DNA of 64,000 nt, from positions 3,472,001 through 3,536,000 of the forward strand of contig JAWPMV010000001.1 in NCBI GenBank assembly GCA_033391075.1, given 5' to 3'. The position numbers were made by a program, and so were the translations under genes. The DNA comes from Bacteroidia bacterium (GTDB lineage: Bacteria; Bacteroidota; Bacteroidia; J057). The notes under the pieces are model-generated. The model did not search any database, was not told the DNA's origin, and worked only from the letters and a program-made list of their open reading frames with translations. Shown piece by piece: positions 23,979 through 33,042 of this stretch; position 1 is the first letter of the stretch, and every line of letters begins with the position of its first letter.

Positions 23979-25052
23979 ATGGAAACGAAAAACGCACAAT
24001 TACTATTTAGCAATTCGTGGGAGGACCCTCAGCTACTCCTCGAAGCATTGGGAAAAGGAAGAGGAAAACGCATACTTTCAATAGCTGCAGCAGGAGATAG
24101 CAGCCTGTCTTTGCTTTCAGGCTCTCCTGAAGAAATACTGGCTATAGATACCAATCCCTTTCAGCTCTACCTGGTAGAATTGAAGAAGATGGCCATTAAG
24201 CACCTGGATAGATGGGAAGTCCTGGCCTTTTTAGGATTTGCTCCTTGCGAAAATCGTCTCAGCTTCTACCAGGAACTCAAAGGCTGGTTGAGCTATGATG
24301 CACAGGTATTTTGGGATGCTCATAAAGATCTGTTGGCAAACGGGATCATTTTTCAGGGGAAATTTGAAAAATATTTCAGTTTCTTCGCCAAAAGAATTCT
24401 CCCCCTGATCCATTCTAAAAACAAGGTAGCAGCCATGTTTCAAAATAGAAATGCAGACCAACAATTGCATTTTTATATGGAACACTGGAATACCCTGAGG
24501 TGGAGAATTATGTTCAAATTGTTTTTCAACTCTAAAGTCCTCAAGAGATTTAAGTGGAACCTGAATCATTTACCTCAACTTGAACTCCCGGTAGAAGACT
24601 ATCTTTTTCAGCAAGCAGAAAGTCAACTCAGTGCAGCCTTTGCAGCGAAAAACCCTTTACTCCGTTTTGCCCTCAAAGGTAGTTTTGACAATGAATTGCC
24701 TCATTACCTGAAAGAAGAACACTTCCCACTTATAAAGCAGAATATAGATCGGTTGAAATTGCAGGAAGGAGATATATTGTCTGTGCTGAAAGGAGAGTCA
24801 TCTTTCGAACAGTTCAATCTCGGACTGGTTCCCGAACAAATTCCCCACAAAAAACTCGTCCATCTGGCAGCAGGCCTCGCTTACTATTCGAGCAAAGAAG
24901 CCAATATTGCCTATTGGAATTTGAGTCAACCCCAGCGTCTTTCTCAGATCGCACCTGGCTATTTTCAATTCAGGAAATCCCTTTCCGAGTTACTTAGCCA
25001 GAAAGATCAGGGATTCTTTTGTCAATACTTCACCTCAGAAGTACGTATCTAA
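23979..25052 (+). CDS. BtaA-like DUF3419 aminocarboxypropyltransferase
   Basis: This 357-residue protein is of the DUF3419/BtaA type. BtaA transfers the 3-amino-3-carboxypropyl group of S-adenosylmethionine to diacylglycerol, the first step to betaine lipids. The N-terminal FSNSWEDPQLLLEAL and the SAM-fold segment ILSIAAAGDSSLSLL followed by ILAIDTNPFQLYL match the family. No BtaB methyltransferase is adjacent, so a full betaine-lipid pathway is not shown here. The ATG at 23979 gives the family start; an upstream in-frame start at 23859 adds 40 unconserved residues. Function by family only; other lipid or small-molecule acceptors are possible. Confidence 0.8.
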   Translation: METKNAQLLFSNSWEDPQLLLEALGKGRGKRILSIAAAGDSSLSLLSGSPEEILAIDTNPFQLYLVELKKMAIKHLDRWEVLAFLGFAPCENRLSFYQELKGWLSYDAQVFWDAHKDLLANGIIFQGKFEKYFSFFAKRILPLIHSKNKVAAMFQNRNADQQLHFYMEHWNTLRWRIMFKLFFNSKVLKRFKWNLNHLPQLELPVEDYLFQQAESQLSAAFAAKNPLLRFALKGSFDNELPHYLKEEHFPLIKQNIDRLKLQEGDILSVLKGESSFEQFNLGLVPEQIPHKKLVHLAAGLAYYSSKEANIAYWNLSQPQRLSQIAPGYFQFRKSLSELLSQKDQGFFCQYFTSEVRI

Positions 25053-25313
25053 TAGGTCAAAAAGAACTTTTTCATACGAAAAAATGATTCTGATAGAAAA
25101 AATTTGACCGATTACGAACTTTTTTTTTAACCGAAGCGTATTTATACTGAACTCCTCCCCAATTTTAAGCTAAATGATATTCTCGTCCTGTTGAAAATCG
25201 ATTTAGTCTAGCGATAACAGGGTTTCAGTAAAATTTCAACCCTAACATATTAAGCTATACCACATTCCGGAAATGAATACGAAACCGGGTCAAGAGAAGT
25301 ATGCCTGTACCTG

Positions 25314-25335
25314 AGGTAAACCATATGGCTTACCT
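25314..25335. promoter_or_regulatory. 22-bp near-perfect palindrome before the ANL gene
   Basis: AGGTAA (25314-25319), a central CCATATGG (25321-25328) and TTACCT (25330-25335) form a palindrome with a single mismatched pair (25320/25329). It ends 15 bases before the ATG at 25351. It may be an operator or an mRNA hairpin beside the ribosome binding site. The remainder of the gap from 25053 is AT-rich with no other feature I can support. Confidence 0.45.
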
Positions 25336-25340
25336 TCAAC

Positions 25341-25345
25341 AGGAG
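25341..25345 (+). promoter_or_regulatory. Shine-Dalgarno-like AGGAG before the ANL gene
   Basis: AGGAG lies 5 bases before the ATG at 25351 and just after the palindrome. A clear Shine-Dalgarno is uncommon in this phylum and fixes the start. Confidence 0.5.
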
Positions 25346-25350
25346 TATTT

Positions 25351-26901
25351 ATGCAAACAACACAGAATATAATTGGGCTTTTTCTCGATTGCGCAGAAAA
25401 AAACCCCGAGCAGATTGCCCTTATTGATAAGAATGGAAGGGCGTATAGTTACCAGGAACTTCGCACACAGGTGGAAAGTCGTGCAGCTTATTTGTATAAG
25501 CATGGCTTACGATCTGGAGATGAAGTTCTCATATGCTGCGGCCAGGACATAGACCTGATCCGCAATGTATTAGCATTATTTTACCTGGGGGCTATAGCCG
25601 TCTATCCAGGAGATTGGACCCAGCGGACGTATTTGGAGAAATGCTGCCAAGCTCAGGCTTGTAAAGCTATGATAGCTGCTCCCAAAGCCCGACTGATGGC
25701 TTATTTCTCAAAGCCTTTACGGAAAATTCCGTTAAAAATGGAAGCCCATTCTCCTAATTACCATTCCATATTTCCTTTAGCCAAAGTACAGGAAGAACAA
25801 AATGCTTTAATCAGCTTTGTTCAGAAAGAGGATCAGATACTTGCTTTGAAAAGAAGCCACAAGGATTTACATACGCTCTTTCAAAGTCTCCTGGAAATTC
25901 AGGATCCACAGGCCTGGGAAATCGCCGCCCACAACAGTCTGGAATCTTTGCTTAGTTATCTAAGTATGGGAGCCACTTCTGTTATGCTCGATTTCAAGCG
26001 AAAAGTTTTGCAAAAACAGGAAGTAGAAAAGCTTTTTCAAGTTTTGAGCCTGTACAAAATCAATCGCCTGAATTGTGATCCTGCTATGCTTCGTGCTCTT
26101 TCCGATTATTTGATTGTAGAGGTAGAAGATCTGGCAGATCTGCAAAAGGTATATATTCAGGGTCCAGCTTTTCCGATTCAGGATGCTCATTTATTTACAG
26201 AGGCTTTACCCCGAACAGAAATCACCTATGCCTATACAGCAGCTCAAATGCCTCCTCTTACAACTGCAGGGATCAGAGATATCCTGCATTTCAGCAAAAG
26301 GGATCAGGGCTGTTATTTGGGTCAGAAATTGGGGGGAGTAAATATAAAGCTACTAGATATCGTGGATAAAGAGGTTCGTAAACTCAACTACCAGGAGTTT
26401 AGTCGACTATTGGTACCTAGTGGAGAAATTGGAGAAGTTTTGCTAAAAATTGATCCTATCGTCCAGGAAAAGAATCCGGAACTGTATACAAAAGAAGAGG
26501 TCTTGCAGGTAGAAGGTGATCTTTGGTACAAAAGTGGAGATACAGCCCGTTTCAAATCCGGGCGCTTGTACTATACCGGAAAAAAAGAATCTCTTATGGA
26601 GTACAAATTAAAGGTTTTGTCTCCCTTTATGTATGAACACTATTTACAGGAAATAAACAGCATTGCTCAGGCGACTTTATTGGAGCTGGATGGAAAGCTC
26701 AGCATCATTATTGAAGCTCGAAAAGAGAATTTACAGGAAAAGATCGGCGAAGAACTAAAGCATATCAGTCTTCACTTTGACCAGGTCATATTTGTCCGCA
26801 AAATTCCTATGCTTAAAGAAGGAAGCTCCGGCATTGATTATACTGCACTGAAAAATATGCTAAAGGAAGGTTCAATCAATGCTGCTTTTAAGCTGGATTA
26901 G
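25351..26901 (+). CDS. ANL-superfamily protein with lost adenylation motifs
   Basis: This 516-residue protein has the acyl/aryl-CoA synthetase (AMP-binding) fold. The N-terminus reads like an AMP-dependent ligase (NPEQIALIDKNGRAYSYQELR), and DLWYKSGDTARFKSGRLYY retains the A7 motif. The A3 phosphate-binding loop, normally like TSGTTGKPK, is replaced by VQKEDQILA directly before the preserved RSHKDL. The A10 lysine (normally SGKIDYTAL) is replaced by glycine in SSGIDYTAL. A5 is degenerate (YAYTAAQ). It probably cannot adenylate and may be a pseudoenzyme acting as scaffold or sensor. There is no frameshift, so it is maintained as a gene. It overlaps the convergent YbhN-like gene by 30 bases. 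Confidence 0.75.
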   Translation: MQTTQNIIGLFLDCAEKNPEQIALIDKNGRAYSYQELRTQVESRAAYLYKHGLRSGDEVLICCGQDIDLIRNVLALFYLGAIAVYPGDWTQRTYLEKCCQAQACKAMIAAPKARLMAYFSKPLRKIPLKMEAHSPNYHSIFPLAKVQEEQNALISFVQKEDQILALKRSHKDLHTLFQSLLEIQDPQAWEIAAHNSLESLLSYLSMGATSVMLDFKRKVLQKQEVEKLFQVLSLYKINRLNCDPAMLRALSDYLIVEVEDLADLQKVYIQGPAFPIQDAHLFTEALPRTEITYAYTAAQMPPLTTAGIRDILHFSKRDQGCYLGQKLGGVNIKLLDIVDKEVRKLNYQEFSRLLVPSGEIGEVLLKIDPIVQEKNPELYTKEEVLQVEGDLWYKSGDTARFKSGRLYYTGKKESLMEYKLKVLSPFMYEHYLQEINSIAQATLLELDGKLSIIIEARKENLQEKIGEELKHISLHFDQVIFVRKIPMLKEGSSGIDYTALKNMLKEGSINAAFKLD

Positions 26902-27879
26902 CATAAGCCCGAGCAAGGCAGGAAAGATGAGGTTGAATACATAAAGTACAAAGGTACTGCCAACAGCCGTTACCGCAGATACTTGCCAAATTCCCATTAC
27001 AAAAAGGGCAACAGATTCCCGAAGCCCTAATTCTGTAAAGGAAAAGTAGGGCAAAAGAGATTTAATCAGAAAGACCAGACCGATAAGTAGGAAAGCGAGA
27101 AATGGATTTCCACTGAATCCAAAAGCCAGAAGTAAAAGAGCATATTGAAGGCTATAGACCAAAAATCGCAAGCCCCCTATCAAACTCATGAAAAGGATAT
27201 TCTGAGGGCTTAAGCTCCCCAGGCCATTCATCAGCACCTCCTTTCCTTTCTTCCATTTATTTGGTAGCCATCTATGGAGGTTCAATTTGGCGGAAAATAT
27301 CAGCAAAACGGAAAACACAAGCGATATCCCTATAAGTATTAATACCAGCCACTCATTTTCAAGACCAATAGCAGGGATAAGTTCCTGAAGTACTTCCGCT
27401 TCACCTAGGAGCAAATAAGCAAAACAGTAACAACCCACCCAAAGCGTTATCAACATTTGAGTCAGTCTATTAAGAAGTAGCACTACCCCAGCCTCCCAGC
27501 GTTTTCCTCGCTTCAGGTACATGAGTCTTCCAGCGTAATCTCCTATTCGATTGGGCGTAAAAATTCCGGTGGCAACTCCTGCAATGACTCCTTTCCAGGC
27601 TGATCGAAATGAATATTCCGGATATAAACCTCCAAGGGCATATTTCCACTTCCAGGCTTCCAATCCCCAGTTTACAGGAATAAGTAGGAAAGCCAGCAGC
27701 GCGAATCCTATATGAGAAGTTCCCATGTTCGAAAACCATGCATTCCAGGAAACCTCCTCTTGTTTCAGTTTGTAGTAAATGAAAACAAGGGCACAAATCG
27801 TGATGAGGATTTTAAGAAAAAGCGCAAGGTATTTTTTCCCGGAGGAAAAAGAAAGGCGAATGCTTTGGGTTTGCCTCAT
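26872..27879 (-). CDS. YbhN/UPF0104 (LPG synthase TM-like) membrane protein
   Basis: This 335-residue polytopic protein has about eight hydrophobic segments and belongs to the flippase-like/lysylphosphatidylglycerol-synthase TM-region family. The conserved core GVIAGVATGIFTPNRIGDYAGRLMYL (about residues 95-120) is visible. There is no C-terminal aminoacyltransferase domain, so lipid lysylation is unlikely. A lipid or polyprenol transport role is possible. Its last 30 bases overlap the end of the ANL gene in antisense orientation. Confidence 0.85.
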   Translation of the reverse strand: MRQTQSIRLSFSSGKKYLALFLKILITICALVFIYYKLKQEEVSWNAWFSNMGTSHIGFALLAFLLIPVNWGLEAWKWKYALGGLYPEYSFRSAWKGVIAGVATGIFTPNRIGDYAGRLMYLKRGKRWEAGVVLLLNRLTQMLITLWVGCYCFAYLLLGEAEVLQELIPAIGLENEWLVLILIGISLVFSVLLIFSAKLNLHRWLPNKWKKGKEVLMNGLGSLSPQNILFMSLIGGLRFLVYSLQYALLLLAFGFSGNPFLAFLLIGLVFLIKSLLPYFSFTELGLRESVALFVMGIWQVSAVTAVGSTFVLYVFNLIFPALLGLMLIQLKSSID

Positions 27880-27987
27880 AGTAGCAAATAATATGCATCT
27901 GATCTTAAATCCAAGTCTTTGCCCTAAGTGGCATTACATTTATGAGGAGAATAGACGTCTATCCCCTTCTTTTTTGTATGTTTGGGA

Positions 27988-28548
27988 ATGGCTGAAGCTG
28001 CAGAAAGAATCATCCTGGGCATTGATCCGGGCACCCAAATCACCGGCTATGGGATTATTCGCTGTAAGGGCAAAAAGATGGAAATGATGGTGTGCGGAGT
28101 GATTCGCCTAGATAGAGGTCCCAAATCCCATGCAGAGAAGTTATCTCAAATTTATCATCGGGTCGGAGGGATCATACGCGAGTTTTCTCCCACAGAGATG
28201 GCATTGGAAGCCCCTTTCTTTGGAAAAAATGTACAATCCATGCTCAAACTCGGGAGAGCCCAGGGCGTAGCTATGGCTGCCGGTTTGTCGCAAGGACTGG
28301 AAATCTTTGAATATGCTCCCAAAAAAATTAAAGTTGCCGTGACCGGTCGGGGCACTGCCAGCAAAGAACAAGTACACGGCATGCTCCAGAAACTCCTCAA
28401 AACAAAAATAGAACCCCTTAAGCTGGATGCCACAGATGGATTGGCTGTAGCTGTCTGTCACTTTTTCCAGGGGAATAGCGTCTCAAAAGGGAAGTCCTAT
28501 AAAAACTGGGGCTCTTTTCTTAAAGAAAACCCGGATAGACTCAAATAA
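27988..28548 (+). CDS. ruvC: Holliday junction resolvase RuvC
   Basis: This 186-residue endonuclease cuts Holliday junctions symmetrically. The acidic catalytic residues are in place: Asp13 of ILGIDPGT, the Glu of MALEAPFF, and the two Asp of LDATDGLAVAVCH. KNVQSMLKLGRAQG is the family dimer/DNA segment. I use the ATG at 27988; a TTG two codons upstream is possible. TATGTTTG at 27977-27984 fits a -7 box only four bases before that ATG, which would give a leaderless message, but no -33 element is seen. ruvA and ruvB are not in this window. Confidence 0.95.
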   Translation: MAEAAERIILGIDPGTQITGYGIIRCKGKKMEMMVCGVIRLDRGPKSHAEKLSQIYHRVGGIIREFSPTEMALEAPFFGKNVQSMLKLGRAQGVAMAAGLSQGLEIFEYAPKKIKVAVTGRGTASKEQVHGMLQKLLKTKIEPLKLDATDGLAVAVCHFFQGNSVSKGKSYKNWGSFLKENPDRLK

Positions 28549-28713
28549 AACCATCCTCCCAAAGATTTCATGCAATCCAGCAAGCGTTTTCAGGTCTATA
28601 AATAAGGACCCATTCATAATTCTGGATGCATTATTAAACCTGGATAAAAATATTCATGGGCATAGCATCGTTAGGATTGCGTATATACCCAAGAAACAAA
28701 CACCCTGGCTAAT

Positions 28714-30432
28714 ATGAAATTTACCTTCTCTGGCGTAGTTCTCATCATTTTCCTCCTGTTAAACCAAAGCCTGCAAGCAAATGATTGTAGCAGTGCCGCA
28801 AATCTTACCCTAAATAATCCTACGAGTATTGTTCTGGATGCCTGTAATAATACCGACCTGGCTGGCGGGGTTTATCCCTGTGCAAATTGTGATCAGGACG
28901 CATGGTTCACGATAGACCTTGCAGGAACCAATCTCATCCAGCAGCATGTCCGTTTTAATATTGAGGCAAATGGATCTGCGGAACTCAATGCAGTGCTGAT
29001 GTATTCAGATTCATGGGAAGAAAGTGGAGACATATGTACCTGGAGCAATGCTACTGCAGCTTTAGGACTACAAAGAAACATCAACATCTGTAACATAAAT
29101 ATTACAGGAATCGGCGATATATATGAGTTAGACTCATATGGACTTGATGGTTCCGGGAAATACGTTTTGCTTATTGAAAAAACGACTACTCCGGGTACCG
29201 CAACCACCATTACCATTACTCCAGAAATTTTAGGAACCTGCAATGCCCCAGCGAATGACCGTTGTTCTTCTCCCCTCGCTTTGGGATCAGGAAACGGGAT
29301 CGATCCTATGGCACCCAGCCCTAATGTACCGGCCTGGTCTGATGCGATGAAGGCAAGTACAGCCTGTGCGACTAAACAAAGAATCAGTCGGGCAACTGTA
29401 GGTAATCCAGGAACGGCCCTGGTTGTTACTGAAGATCATTATGATTATAAACCTTTCGGCCAACCGAGAAGATATACAGGAAATATTGGAGATGGAGCTA
29501 AATTTCTGGGTTCTCCCGTTAGCCAGGCAGATACCTATTTGGAAAATACCCTCTACTATAGTTTTACAGTTCCGGGTACAGGTACCAATTCTGACTGGAA
29601 TCTCGCCATAGGTAATTCGGGCGGGTGTAGCCAGGAACCCAATGATATGGTAGTCATGATTTTGAATAATCTGGATTGTTCGGATGCAGACAATTCAGGA
29701 TTACGGGCTAGTCAAAAGATCAGTATGGACAATGGATTGGCTGCTGGCCTTCCTTCCTACACCTTTAGTAGTCTTACCTTAACCGGTGGAAACACATACT
29801 ATGTAGTTGTTGACGGAACCCGAGCTTCTCAATGCGATTTTTGCATGCTCCTCTATAACGGAGGTGTGGTAAATCCCATCCTTCCTGCTGAACTCAGCAA
29901 TTTCAATGGATACAATCAAGGAATAGAAAATATCTTGTTATGGGAAACCTCTCTTGAAGAGAATCATGATTATTTTTCTGTAGAGAGAAGTCTTGATGGA
30001 GAGAATTTCGAAGAAATTGGCAGAGTACAGGGCATAGGAAATGCTGAAGCCGGAAATTCATATTCATTTATCGATCCTTCGGCCAAAGTCGGACTGAATT
30101 ATTATCGACTGAATATGATTGATATCGATGGCAGCAGTTATTACTCCAGAAGTATTCAAATATTAAGGGAAGCTCCTTCTACTGCTTTAATTTCCCTTTA
30201 TCCCAATCCTGCAAGAAGTGAAGTGGAGTTATATTTTAGCTCAGAGGAAAGTGGGACAGCTTATGCAGAGATCATTGATATCAAAGGAAGAAAGGTATTG
30301 AGTAAACGGATCAAAACTGCTCCCGGCGAACAAAAAGAAAAGATCAAGCTTGATGAATTGGCCAGTGGAATTTATGCCATCAAATTTCAAATGGGCGCTT
30401 ATGTGAAGGTGCAAAAACTCATCAAACAGTAA
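28714..30432 (+). CDS. Secreted protein with T9SS type A sorting domain
   Basis: This 572-residue protein has a signal peptide of about 22 residues ending SLQAN. The N-terminal half is cysteine-rich with pre-peptidase/PPC-like beta modules (CANCDQDAWFTIDL, LYYSFTVPGTG, GNTYYVVVDGT). A segment starting near residue 400 (LLWETSLEENHDYFSVERSLDG) is the common linker before T9SS domains. The last 80 residues (ISLYPNPARSEVEL ... SGIYAIKF) are a type A sorting domain. It is exported by the type IX system; ligand unknown. A strong terminator follows. Confidence 0.85.
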   Translation: MKFTFSGVVLIIFLLLNQSLQANDCSSAANLTLNNPTSIVLDACNNTDLAGGVYPCANCDQDAWFTIDLAGTNLIQQHVRFNIEANGSAELNAVLMYSDSWEESGDICTWSNATAALGLQRNINICNINITGIGDIYELDSYGLDGSGKYVLLIEKTTTPGTATTITITPEILGTCNAPANDRCSSPLALGSGNGIDPMAPSPNVPAWSDAMKASTACATKQRISRATVGNPGTALVVTEDHYDYKPFGQPRRYTGNIGDGAKFLGSPVSQADTYLENTLYYSFTVPGTGTNSDWNLAIGNSGGCSQEPNDMVVMILNNLDCSDADNSGLRASQKISMDNGLAAGLPSYTFSSLTLTGGNTYYVVVDGTRASQCDFCMLLYNGGVVNPILPAELSNFNGYNQGIENILLWETSLEENHDYFSVERSLDGENFEEIGRVQGIGNAEAGNSYSFIDPSAKVGLNYYRLNMIDIDGSSYYSRSIQILREAPSTALISLYPNPARSEVELYFSSEESGTAYAEIIDIKGRKVLSKRIKTAPGEQKEKIKLDELASGIYAIKFQMGAYVKVQKLIKQ

Positions 30433-30451
30433 AGAAATTTACCACAATATT

Positions 30452-30490
30452 AAACCTCCTGCTTTCTTTGAAAGCAGGAGGTTTCTTTTT
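30452..30490 (+). terminator. Terminator after the T9SS gene
   Basis: AAACCTCCTGCTTT (30452-30465) and AAAGCAGGAGGTTT (30471-30484) form a perfect 14-bp stem with a 5-base loop, followed by C and T-rich sequence. Confidence 0.92.
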
Positions 30491-30632
30491 CCTCTTTCGT
30501 CAACTATTCCCTCCTTTTTATCCTAATAAAATCCAAAACTAGGCACAGAGGCCCACAACTTATTGATAATGAATATATTGTAGCTTTTTTTGCGAAAATT
30601 CTCTATATTCTTTAGACACTAATCAATTTACA

Positions 30633-31436
30633 ATGACTTACTTCAAAAACATTTTATTTGCCGCCTGCCTAGTAGGCCTTATGATGCTTTTTGGAGGATT
30701 TGGATCATTGATCACTTCCTCCGAAATGGAGCCTGATCGTTTTCAGAATGAAACCGAGCTAATTGAAGGAGCATGGGAATTAACTCAAATTAGGGGTGAA
30801 AGTGCAAAAGACCTCAACATTCGAATGGTGAAAATCATTTCAGGAGGCCATTTTTCGTTTGCTTTTTTCAATGATGAAACACAGCAGTTTTTCAGCGCGG
30901 GAGGAGGCACTTATTCCTACTCCAATGGCCGCTATTCAGAGCACATTGAATTTCATACGATTAATCCGGAATTGACCGGAACATCTGTACACTTTGATGC
31001 TGAATTTCGGGACAAAATGTGGTACCATACCGGATCCATAAATGGAGAGCCCTTGGAAGAAGTCTACGAAAGAGTAGATGAAGGAAAAGGGCTAGATCAC
31101 ATCGGATCCTGGGAAATTTTTCGCTTATCCAATGAAGGGGGAAAAATGGTCCCTCAGCAAAAAGGCATGCGGACCATCAAACTCTTGTCAGGTTCCCGTT
31201 TCCAATGGGCGACCTGGGATGAACGAAAAGGAGAATTTATTGGTACGGGTGGAGGCACCTATGACACCAAGGATGGCTACTATACGGAGAACATTGAATT
31301 TTTCTCCAGGGACTCAATCCGGGTGGGCAAGAGTATCACCTTTGGTTGTGACATCAAAGGAAATACCTGGCATCATGAGGAATACGCAGGTTCGCGTGGC
31401 CTTCAGATCAATGAAATATGGATACGTATGCAGTAA
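30633..31436 (+). CDS. Exported protein with a tandemly duplicated domain
   Basis: This 267-residue protein has an N-terminal hydrophobic segment (signal peptide or anchor). Two homologous units follow, about 45-150 and 155-267. Both start with GAWEL or GSWEI, contain GGGTY followed by Y-x-E-x-I-E-F, and end with a histidine/tryptophan strand (WYHTGSINGE in one, WHHEEYAGSRG in the other) and an E-x-(Y/W)-x-R end. The pattern suggests two lipocalin-like beta barrels fused in tandem. I do not recognise an assigned function. It stands alone between terminators. Confidence 0.7.
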   Translation: MTYFKNILFAACLVGLMMLFGGFGSLITSSEMEPDRFQNETELIEGAWELTQIRGESAKDLNIRMVKIISGGHFSFAFFNDETQQFFSAGGGTYSYSNGRYSEHIEFHTINPELTGTSVHFDAEFRDKMWYHTGSINGEPLEEVYERVDEGKGLDHIGSWEIFRLSNEGGKMVPQQKGMRTIKLLSGSRFQWATWDERKGEFIGTGGGTYDTKDGYYTENIEFFSRDSIRVGKSITFGCDIKGNTWHHEEYAGSRGLQINEIWIRMQ

Positions 31437-31503
31437 TTTTTCTCTATCACAAACAAACCTTTAGCCTTTGGAAATACATCTACGCAAAACCTAAAAACAA
31501 ATT

Positions 31504-31530
31504 AGCCCTCACTAAGCGTGGGGGCTTTTA
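31504..31530 (+). terminator. Terminator of the duplicated-domain gene
   Basis: AGCCCTCAC (31504-31512) pairs with GTGGGGGCT (31518-31526), with one T-G pair and a 5-base loop, followed by four T. Confidence 0.8.
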
Positions 31531-31535
31531 TCTAT

Positions 31536-31565
31536 AAAAAAGGGGAGAACAAATGTTCTCCCCTT
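31536..31565 (-). terminator. Terminator of the SNF transporter gene
   Basis: AAGGGGAGAAC (31540-31550) and GTTCTCCCCTT (31555-31565) form a perfect 11-bp stem. On the minus strand it runs into a T tract, 20 bases after the transporter stop. Confidence 0.88.
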
Positions 31566-31585
31566 ATATATGTTGATTCAACTTA

Positions 31586-32989
31586 TCAGTGCATAAAACT
31601 GAAGCCGAAGAATTTCTCTAAGAGGTTTGAGATAAAGATAAAGCCCAAAATGATAGGACATACATAGCTAATCGCAATATTGATAAACTTCTCCAGACCG
31701 GATCCTTTATAGCTTGGATTACCTTTGGAGATTTCGTCGGAGAGATTAGCCGTCTTCCACCTAAAGGCGACAAATAAACTCATCAGCAATCCCCCAAGGG
31801 GCAAACTTACTTCAGAGAATGCATCAGCAACCAGGGTGAGGAAATCCTGCGTCTTTCCTCCATAATTGATTATCCCCTCTTCTCCGCCACTCAAAGCCGG
31901 AGAAAATCCCTGAGACATCATACTTGGGATTCCAATCAGGAAAATAACTGCAGCAACAACTGAAACAGATTTTCCTCTGGACCACTTTCTTTCATCTACA
32001 AAATAGGAAACCGGTACCTCAAGCAGAGAGATAGTGGAAGTAAGAGCAGCTACACAAACCAATAGGAAGAAACTACCTCCAACGACCTTACCCACAATCG
32101 GCCCCATTTCAGCAAATGCTTTTGGTAATACCACAAAGATCAAACTTGGGCCCTGAGCGGCCTCCAAATCCATGGCAAACATCAAGGGAAGCAATAGCAT
32201 ACCGGCAAGGAAAGCTACTCCTGTATCCGCAACTGTTACGATAGCTGCAGAAGAAGTAATATTATCCTGCTTACCTATATAAGAACCATAAGTGATCAAG
32301 GCTCCCATTCCCAGTGATAGAGAAAAGAAGGCATGTCCCATGGCTGAATTTATCACATCCAGATTAAGCTTGGAGAAATCGGGTTTGAGGTAATACTCAA
32401 CTCCTTCCCAGGATCCCGGAAGGGTCAGGGCATAAATGATCAATCCTAACAAGATTACCAGGAGTACAGGCATCAGAATTTTGGCTGCAGACTCGATCCC
32501 TTTTTGCACCCCTCTCATTACAACGAAAGCTGTAATTGCCATAAAGGCCAATGAAAAGAAGAAAAGCTCACCGATCTGTCCGACATAGGAACCAAAGAAA
32601 GCACCGAAATCTGCCTCATTTAACAGGTCTCCAAAGCTTATTTTCAGGAAGTAGCCAAAGGCCCATCCTGCAATTACATTATAAAAAGAGAGAATCATGA
32701 AACCACAAGCAACCCCTAAAATCCCTACCAGGGCCCAGTTTTTATTTCCTGTTTTGAGATAGGCTCCATAAGGATTGGAGCGGGTATGACGCCCAAGGCT
32801 GATTTCCCCGACCATAACGGGAAATCCTATCAAAAAAATACAGAGTAAATAAATCAGGAAAAATGCGCCCCCACCATTGTCGGCGGTTTCATATGGGAAT
32901 TTCCAGATGTTACCCAGACCAACTGCCGATCCCGCTGCTGCTGCAACAAATCCCAGGCGACTGGAAAATCCTGTTCTCGTAGTAGACAT
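31586..32989 (-). CDS. Sodium-dependent SNF/NSS-family transporter
   Basis: This 467-residue integral membrane protein belongs to the neurotransmitter:sodium symporter family. The TM1 signature AAAGSAVGLGNIWKFPYETADNGGGAF (sodium and substrate site) and the TM2 segment GEISLGRHTRSNPYGAY are intact. About 11 or 12 hydrophobic segments follow. Prokaryotic members such as LeuT and MhsT import amino acids with Na+. The substrate here cannot be read from sequence. The gene appears monocistronic. Confidence 0.93.
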   Translation of the reverse strand: MSTTRTGFSSRLGFVAAAAGSAVGLGNIWKFPYETADNGGGAFFLIYLLCIFLIGFPVMVGEISLGRHTRSNPYGAYLKTGNKNWALVGILGVACGFMILSFYNVIAGWAFGYFLKISFGDLLNEADFGAFFGSYVGQIGELFFFSLAFMAITAFVVMRGVQKGIESAAKILMPVLLVILLGLIIYALTLPGSWEGVEYYLKPDFSKLNLDVINSAMGHAFFSLSLGMGALITYGSYIGKQDNITSSAAIVTVADTGVAFLAGMLLLPLMFAMDLEAAQGPSLIFVVLPKAFAEMGPIVGKVVGGSFFLLVCVAALTSTISLLEVPVSYFVDERKWSRGKSVSVVAAVIFLIGIPSMMSQGFSPALSGGEEGIINYGGKTQDFLTLVADAFSEVSLPLGGLLMSLFVAFRWKTANLSDEISKGNPSYKGSGLEKFINIAISYVCPIILGFIFISNLLEKFFGFSFMH

Positions 32990-33042
32990 AGTTTCTTTCT
33001 TCTAAGGGTTTTAGGTTATTTAAGGTTGAAATATAGGAATTT

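Noticed and set aside
28549-28713. Imperfect inverted words ATGCAATCCAG and CTGGATGCAT as a regulatory hairpin
   Set aside because: The arms are about 50 bases apart and bulged; no T-tract or operator spacing.
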